A stretch of DNA of 10,380 nucleotides from positions 1-10,380 of the forward strand of contig JAEUNV010000085.1 of NCBI GenBank assembly GCA_016790385.1, read 5' to 3'. How positions within the stretch are numbered: the stretch's first letter is position 1; each line of letters opens with the position of its first letter. The notes beneath the pieces are model-generated. The model saw only the letters and a list, made by a program, of their open reading frames with translations, ran no database searches and was not told the origin of the DNA. Both the position numbers and the translations under genes were made by a program. This stretch comes from Zoogloea sp. Lineage in GTDB: Bacteria > Pseudomonadota > Gammaproteobacteria > Burkholderiales > Rhodocyclaceae. This document shows, piece after piece, positions 6,383-10,380 of this stretch.

Positions 6383-7222
6383 ATGCTGAATCCCAACTTT
6401 TCATCCCTGTCCGACCCGGACACGACGAGTGCCAAGAAGCGCTACCAGGCGGAAGCCTGTGTGGCCAAGCACACGGGCGACCGGACCGAGCAGCAGGATC
6501 GTGCCGCTGTTTTTGCCCATCCAAACCGCAAAGGCACGCTGATGGCGGTGCTCGCCGACGGGATGGGCGGGCATTCGGGTGGAGCCATGGCGGCGGAGCA
6601 GGTCATCCTGAAGGCTCGTCAGAACTTCGAGTCCTACGCGCCGGCATCCGAGAGCGCCCCTGATCTGTTGCGCAGCATCATCGGCGAAGCCCACATCGTC
6701 ATCAAGCTGACCCGTTTCACCAGTGAGCAGGACCCCCACAGCACTGCCGTCGTCTTCATGATGCAGCCGGATCGGGCTGACTGGGCGCATTGCGGTGATT
6801 CCCGTTTCTACCATTTCCGCTCGGGGGCGTTGGTGACGCGCAGCTCCGATCACTCGCTCGTCGAGGAACTGGTGCGTAAGGGGCGCCTTGATTCCGAGGG
6901 TGCCCTGCGTCATCCCAACCGCAACGTGTTGCTGTCCTGCCTTGGTTCCGAGCGGGAACCCCGGGTGGACGTTGGGCATGTTTCCCCACTGGTCGGGGGC
7001 GATGCCTTCCTCCTCTGTTCGGACGGGTTGTGGGCATATATCGGCGAGGAGGAGGCGGGCTCCATCCTCGCCAGTCAGTCCCCGCGGGATGCCGCTTCTT
7101 CGCTGATCGAGTTGGCTCGCCAGCGTGCGCGGGGGGGCGGGGACAATATTTCCCTGGCCATCGTCAAGCTGGTGGAAGTGCCCAATCGCCCACGCACCGA
7201 TTATCCGCCGCTGGGCGGCTAG
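6383..7222 (+). CDS. PP2C-family serine/threonine protein phosphatase
   Basis: This 279-residue protein is essentially one PP2C (PPM) catalytic domain with no membrane helix or sensor domain, so it should be cytosolic. In order it shows DRTEQQDR (33-40), LADGMGGHSGG (57-67), CGDSRFY (137-143), DHSLVEELV (156-164), LLCSDGLW (210-217) and GGDNISLAIVKL (252-263). Asp39, Asp59, Asp214 and Asp254 are the expected ligands of the two-metal centre. The first motif reads QQD instead of the more common NED. Such enzymes dephosphorylate Ser/Thr-phosphorylated proteins and usually pair with a Hanks-type kinase, but none is visible here. The ATG at 6383 is the first possible start because an in-frame stop lies at 6377-6379; only a close GGTGA (6375-6379) precedes it. 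It converges on corA, and its stop codon overlaps corA's. Confidence 0.9.
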   Translation: MLNPNFSSLSDPDTTSAKKRYQAEACVAKHTGDRTEQQDRAAVFAHPNRKGTLMAVLADGMGGHSGGAMAAEQVILKARQNFESYAPASESAPDLLRSIIGEAHIVIKLTRFTSEQDPHSTAVVFMMQPDRADWAHCGDSRFYHFRSGALVTRSSDHSLVEELVRKGRLDSEGALRHPNRNVLLSCLGSEREPRVDVGHVSPLVGGDAFLLCSDGLWAYIGEEEAGSILASQSPRDAASSLIELARQRARGGGDNISLAIVKLVEVPNRPRTDYPPLGG

Positions 7223-8343
7223 CGCGTCTTCAGCCAGTTTCTCCGCCAGAATGCGGCGGCCATCGCGGTCGCGGCGCCGATCATCATCCCCAGTGCCAGC
7301 CTGAAGCCATCTTGATCGTCCAGCAGGGGCATGTGTCGGAAGTTCATGCCGAAGATGCCGGCAATCAACGTGGCGGGCATGAACAGGGTGGTGAGCACGG
7401 TGAGGATGCGGACCTCGGTGTTGAGGCGATTACTGACGCTGGAAAGGTAGATGTCGAGGAGGTCGGCCAGCAGATCCCGCACGGATTCGAGGGATTCGAG
7501 CACATGAACGGTGTGGTCGTAGATGTCCCGCAGGTAAAGGCGCGTATCCGATGTGAAAAAGCCGTTATCGACCCGTGACAGGCTGTTGAGCACTTCGCGC
7601 AGGGGCCACAGGGCCCGACGCAGGAGCAGGGCCTCGTGCTTGACCCGGTTGATCTCGGCGAGGAGGGCGGGGTTGGGCTTGTTCAATGCCCTCTCTTCCA
7701 GATCCTCGGCCTGGTCGGTGAGGTGGTCGAGCATTACGAAGTAGCGGTCGACGAGCGTGTCGAGGAGCGCGTAGGCCAGATAGTCGCAGCCATGGCTGCG
7801 CATGGCGCCGTTTTCGGCGCGCAGGCGTTCGCGTACCGCTTCGAAGTTACCGGTCGCGCGCTCCTGGAAGGTCAGCACGAAGTTGCGGCCGAGGACAATG
7901 CTGACCTGATCGGAATTGAGGCTCTTGCTTTCGGCGTCAAAGTCAAAGCTTCGGGCAACGATGTAGATGTAGTCGGAGAACTCGTCGCTCTTAGGGCGCT
8001 GCTGGGTATTGAGGATATCCTCCTGAATCAGGGGGTGCAGTTTGAAGCGCCGCCCGATTTCGGCCATCACGGCGGGGTCGTGAAGGCCGTGGACGTTAAG
8101 CCATAATTTTCCCCGGCTCGGCTGGTGCTGTCGGGAGGCTTCGAGGGAGTCGAAGTGTGTCTCGCTGACGCCTTGGGCATCGAATTCGATCAGGGTGATG
8201 CTGGGCTTGTCGGTCTTGATCTCGCCAACATGCACCAGCGAGCCGGGAGGGAGACCCAATTTCCGGGGGAGACGGGTTCGTTTTTTGCTAGACTTTCGCA
8301 TCTTTTTCGTGTTTTTCGGAAGAGATGTCCGAGTTTCAATCAT
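7219..8343 (-). CDS. corA: CorA-family magnesium/cobalt transporter
   Basis: This 374-residue protein resembles the Thermotoga maritima type of CorA throughout. It has GLPPGSLVHVGE near 30-41, then a cytosolic funnel domain with HPLIQEDILN (103-112), QRPK (115-118) and QVSIVL (146-151), long helices including LWPLREVL (245-252), and LDIYLSSVSN (296-305). Two C-terminal membrane helices follow (about 313-333 and 346-365). The signature GMN filter is at 332-334, followed by Phe. CorA forms a pentameric inner-membrane channel that takes up Mg2+ and can carry Co2+ or Ni2+. A second in-frame ATG (8301-8299) would give 360 residues and start closer to the homologous region; neither start has a strong ribosome binding site, and the lysine/arginine-rich stretch between them gives no help. 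It is divergent from pntAA and convergent with the phosphatase. Confidence 0.93.
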   Translation of the reverse strand: MIETRTSLPKNTKKMRKSSKKRTRLPRKLGLPPGSLVHVGEIKTDKPSITLIEFDAQGVSETHFDSLEASRQHQPSRGKLWLNVHGLHDPAVMAEIGRRFKLHPLIQEDILNTQQRPKSDEFSDYIYIVARSFDFDAESKSLNSDQVSIVLGRNFVLTFQERATGNFEAVRERLRAENGAMRSHGCDYLAYALLDTLVDRYFVMLDHLTDQAEDLEERALNKPNPALLAEINRVKHEALLLRRALWPLREVLNSLSRVDNGFFTSDTRLYLRDIYDHTVHVLESLESVRDLLADLLDIYLSSVSNRLNTEVRILTVLTTLFMPATLIAGIFGMNFRHMPLLDDQDGFRLALGMMIGAATAMAAAFWRRNWLKTR

Positions 8344-8396
8344 GATCCGGGTGGTTTTTCCGGGGAATCAGCCGGAGCATTGCCAACCAGGGTGTC

Positions 8397-8426
8397 TTGT
8401 CGCCGAAACCCTCTCGCGACGATAAC
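8397..8426 (+). promoter_or_regulatory. Predicted promoter of the pnt operon
   Basis: TTGTCG (8397-8402) and GATAAC (8421-8426) are separated by 18 bases, each with four consensus matches. Transcription would begin near 8433, leaving a leader of about 24 bases that contains the AGGAGG ribosome binding site (8447-8452), four bases before the pntAA ATG. The gap also holds the corA start region on the other strand, for which I find no clear promoter. Confidence 0.4.
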
Positions 8427-8456
8427 AGAATTCCAACTACCCACTTAGGAGGTTCC

Positions 8457-9581
8457 ATGCCTCTGGTCATCGGTGTGACCAAAGAGCTTGCGCCGGGTGA
8501 GCGTCGTGTTGCGCTTGTCCCCGACGTAGCCAAGAAATATCAAGGACTTGGGGCTGTGTTGCAGCTTCAGGTCGGTGCCGGCGAAACGGCTTACTACCGG
8601 GACGAAGATTTCGGGGTGGCCGAGCTGTCGGCGGAACCCCTTTCCGTCCTGCAAAAGGCCGATGTGATCCTGCAGGTTCAGCCCCTGGGGCTGGACGCCC
8701 TCGCCCAGCTCAAGGCGGGTGCCGTCCTGGTCGGCTTGCAGCAGCCGTGGTCCAGCCGCGAGCGTATCGACATGCTGCTCCAGAAACGGATCACCTGTTT
8801 CGCTTTGGAGCTGTTGCCGCGCATCAGCCGCGCCCAGAGCATGGATGTCCTATCCAGTCAGGCGGCCGTGGCGGGCTATGAATGTGCGCTGATTGCGGCG
8901 GATCACAGCCCCAAGTTCTTCCCCATGCTTACCTATGCGGCCGGAACCATCCGTCCGGCCAAAGTACTGGTGATCGGCGCCGGCGTGGCCGGATTGCAGG
9001 CCATTGCCACCGCCAAACGCTTGGGTGCGATGGTGTCGGGCTACGATGTACGCCCGGAAACCCGTGAGCAGGTTGAGTCCCTGGGGGCCAAGTTTGTCGA
9101 TACCGGAGTGTCGGCCGCCGGAACGGGAGGCTATGCCCGCGAACTCACGGACGACGAGAAACGCCAGCAGGCCGACAAGCTGGGCAAGGCCATTGCCGAG
9201 TGCGATGCCCTGATCACCACGGCGGCGATCCCCGGCAAGAAGGCGCCGGTCATCGTCAGCGCGGAGATGGTGGCACGCATGAAGCCCGGTTCGGTGGTGG
9301 TGGACATGGCTGCGGAGACCGGTGGCAATGTGGCCGGTACCGTGGCGGGAGAGAAGACCTGGGTGGGAGAGGTGCTGATCATCGGCCCGACCCACATCCC
9401 CAGCCGCATGCCGGTGCATGCCTCCGAGATGTACGCCAAAAATCTGTTCAATTTCATCTCGCCCTTCATCAAGGACGGGGCCCTGGCCCTGGACTGGGAG
9501 GATGAGGTGCTGTCCGGCGCATGCCTGACCCACGCGGGCGAAATTCGTCACGCGGGTGTCAAGGCCGCGCTCGGACTCTGA
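8457..9581 (+). CDS. pntAA: NAD(P) transhydrogenase subunit alpha 1 (NAD(H)-binding domain I)
   Basis: This 374-residue protein is the soluble domain I of the proton-translocating transhydrogenase, encoded separately from the membrane part as in Rhodospirillum rubrum. It binds NAD(H) on the cytosolic side and exchanges hydride with NADP(H) on domain III. It has an alanine dehydrogenase/PNT N-terminal domain (about 4-140) with the RISRAQSMDVLSSQ signature (122-135). The Rossmann domain carries VIGAGVAGLQA (172-182) and an acidic D197 in YDVRPE. The mobile loop DTGVSAAGTGGYARELTDDE (215-234) includes Tyr226, and PGKKAPV (259-265) follows. Although the frame runs back to 8397, the perfect AGGAGG and the MPLVIGVTKE start fix the ATG at 8457. 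It is followed after 12 bases by pntAB. Confidence 0.95.
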   Translation: MPLVIGVTKELAPGERRVALVPDVAKKYQGLGAVLQLQVGAGETAYYRDEDFGVAELSAEPLSVLQKADVILQVQPLGLDALAQLKAGAVLVGLQQPWSSRERIDMLLQKRITCFALELLPRISRAQSMDVLSSQAAVAGYECALIAADHSPKFFPMLTYAAGTIRPAKVLVIGAGVAGLQAIATAKRLGAMVSGYDVRPETREQVESLGAKFVDTGVSAAGTGGYARELTDDEKRQQADKLGKAIAECDALITTAAIPGKKAPVIVSAEMVARMKPGSVVVDMAAETGGNVAGTVAGEKTWVGEVLIIGPTHIPSRMPVHASEMYAKNLFNFISPFIKDGALALDWEDEVLSGACLTHAGEIRHAGVKAALGL

Positions 9582-9593
9582 GGAGGGCTTCCC

Positions 9594-9878
9594 ATGGATG
9601 GAATGCTTGCACTTTACATTTTCATGCTGGCGGCCTTTACCGGCTATGAAGTCATCTCCCGTGTGCCGGTGATCCTGCACACGCCCTTGATGTCCGGTTC
9701 CAACTTTGTGCACGGCGTGGTTCTGGTGGGCGGCATGATCGCCCTCGGCCAGGCGGAAACCCCGCTTGAGCAGGCCATCGGCTTTGTCGCCGTGCTGCTC
9801 GGGGCGGCCAACGCGGCGGGCGGTTACGTGGTGACCGAGCGCATGCTGGCCATGTTCAAGGCAAAGGAGAAGAAGTAA
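9594..9878 (+). CDS. pntAB: NAD(P) transhydrogenase subunit alpha 2 (membrane)
   Basis: This 94-residue protein has three hydrophobic stretches (about 5-24, 36-52 and 58-80) and corresponds to the membrane part of the alpha chain, fused to domain I in E. coli. The conserved ISRVPVILHTPLMSGSNF segment (21-38) lies between the first two helices. A lysine-rich tail (FKAKEKK) ends the protein. His40, in NFVHGV, is in the membrane region and may serve in proton translocation. AGGAGG (9581-9586) overlaps the pntAA stop and lies 7 bases before the ATG. A second ATG three codons later is possible but less well spaced. Its stop overlaps the pntB start by one base (TAATG). Confidence 0.92.
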   Translation: MDGMLALYIFMLAAFTGYEVISRVPVILHTPLMSGSNFVHGVVLVGGMIALGQAETPLEQAIGFVAVLLGAANAAGGYVVTERMLAMFKAKEKK

Positions 9879-10380
9879 TGGCGATCAAGTGGTTGATTGA
9901 CGCGAGCTACTTCGTCGCCGCGATCCTGTTCATTCTCGGCTTGAAGGGCATGAGCTCGCCGGTGTCGGCACGCAAGGGCATCGTGTGGGCCGGTGTTGGC
10001 ATGGTGCTGGCCACCGTCGTCACCTTCCTCACCCCGGGCATGAACAACTTTGCCCTGATGGTCATTGCCATTGCCCTGGGGGGGGCGGTGGCGTGGATCT
10101 CCGGCAAGAAGGTCGCGATGACCGACATGCCGCAGATGGTGGCCATCTACAACGGCATGGGCGGTGGTGCTGCTGCCGCGATTGCCGCCGTCGAGTTCGC
10201 CCGGGGTGAAATGCATGGCACCGTGGTCACCTTGCTGGCCACTTTGGGTGCGCTGATCGGTGCCGTGTCCTTCTCGGGTTCGGTGGTGGCCTGGGCGAAG
10301 CTCCAGGGGGTCATGAAGAAGGCCTTCCGGCTGCCGGCGCAGAACGCGGTGAACATCCTGCTGGCCTTGGTGACGGTCGC
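9878..10380 (+). CDS. pntB: NAD(P) transhydrogenase subunit beta, N-terminal part (partial)
   Basis: The first 167 codons are present before the right edge. They encode several hydrophobic helices of the proton channel: about 8-24, 34-52, 57-75, 88-106 and 113-140. The segment KKVAMTDMPQMVAIYNGMGG (77-96) matches the loop and helix that in E. coli PntB carries His91; here the aligned residue is Asn92. The NADP(H)-binding domain III lies beyond the window. The start is fixed by AAGGAG (9864-9869), 8 bases before the ATG, and by one-base overlap with pntAB, so the three subunits are probably made in step from one transcript. Confidence 0.93.
   Translation, partial: MAIKWLIDASYFVAAILFILGLKGMSSPVSARKGIVWAGVGMVLATVVTFLTPGMNNFALMVIAIALGGAVAWISGKKVAMTDMPQMVAIYNGMGGGAAAAIAAVEFARGEMHGTVVTLLATLGALIGAVSFSGSVVAWAKLQGVMKKAFRLPAQNAVNILLALVTV

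Noticed and set aside
7636..8106. A 156-codon plus-strand frame inside corA
   Set aside because: It is antisense to the conserved CorA funnel domain and has no ribosome binding site or family resemblance.
1..10380. tRNA, rRNA, CRISPR array, insertion sequence or prophage
   Set aside because: Reading both strands gave no cloverleaf, regularly spaced repeats, transposase motifs or phage genes.

Overview
The window looks like a chromosomal segment of a GC-rich betaproteobacterium. A member of the Rhodocyclales (Azoarcus/Thauera/Dechloromonas-like) is my best guess, judged from protein style, from a pcnB-like gene start and from the gene content; no marker in the window proves it. Eleven protein-coding features are supported, two of them cut by the window edges. 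I see no RNA gene, insertion sequence, CRISPR array or phage gene.

Layout. On the minus strand at the left edge are the first 29 codons of a probable poly(A) polymerase gene (pcnB). A 280-base divergent gap rich in small GC hairpins separates it from hyi (hydroxypyruvate isomerase, plus strand). After a 247-base gap with a recognisable promoter and a perfect inverted repeat comes a tight plus-strand operon: an FCD-type GntR regulator, glcD, a 59-codon single-span membrane protein, glcE and glcF. Adjacent genes overlap or lie only 2 to 16 bases apart. A 230-base gap follows, whose left part is conspicuously AT-rich. Next is a stand-alone PP2C-type protein phosphatase gene, convergent with corA on the minus strand; their two stop codons share the palindrome CTAG. 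Divergent from corA is the start of a three-gene proton-translocating transhydrogenase operon, pntAA-pntAB-pntB, with pntB running off the right edge.

How the genes fit together. GlcD, GlcE and GlcF form glycolate oxidase, which feeds electrons from glycolate to the membrane quinone pool and releases glyoxylate. Hyi belongs to the glyoxylate-to-glycerate route (tartronate semialdehyde/hydroxypyruvate), so the left half reads as two-carbon acid metabolism under a ligand-sensing GntR repressor. That regulator probably controls its own operon through the repeat TTGTCAGACAA just downstream of a predicted transcription start. The Pnt complex on the right couples the proton gradient to NADPH formation.

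Most of this is well-known biology. The parts worth a second look are the small membrane protein inside the glc operon with a six-codon bridge in front of it, the regulator's operator, the AT-rich palindrome cluster at the 3' end of glcF, the orphan phosphatase and the relocated histidine in the transhydrogenase. I found no clear sign of a wholly new system.
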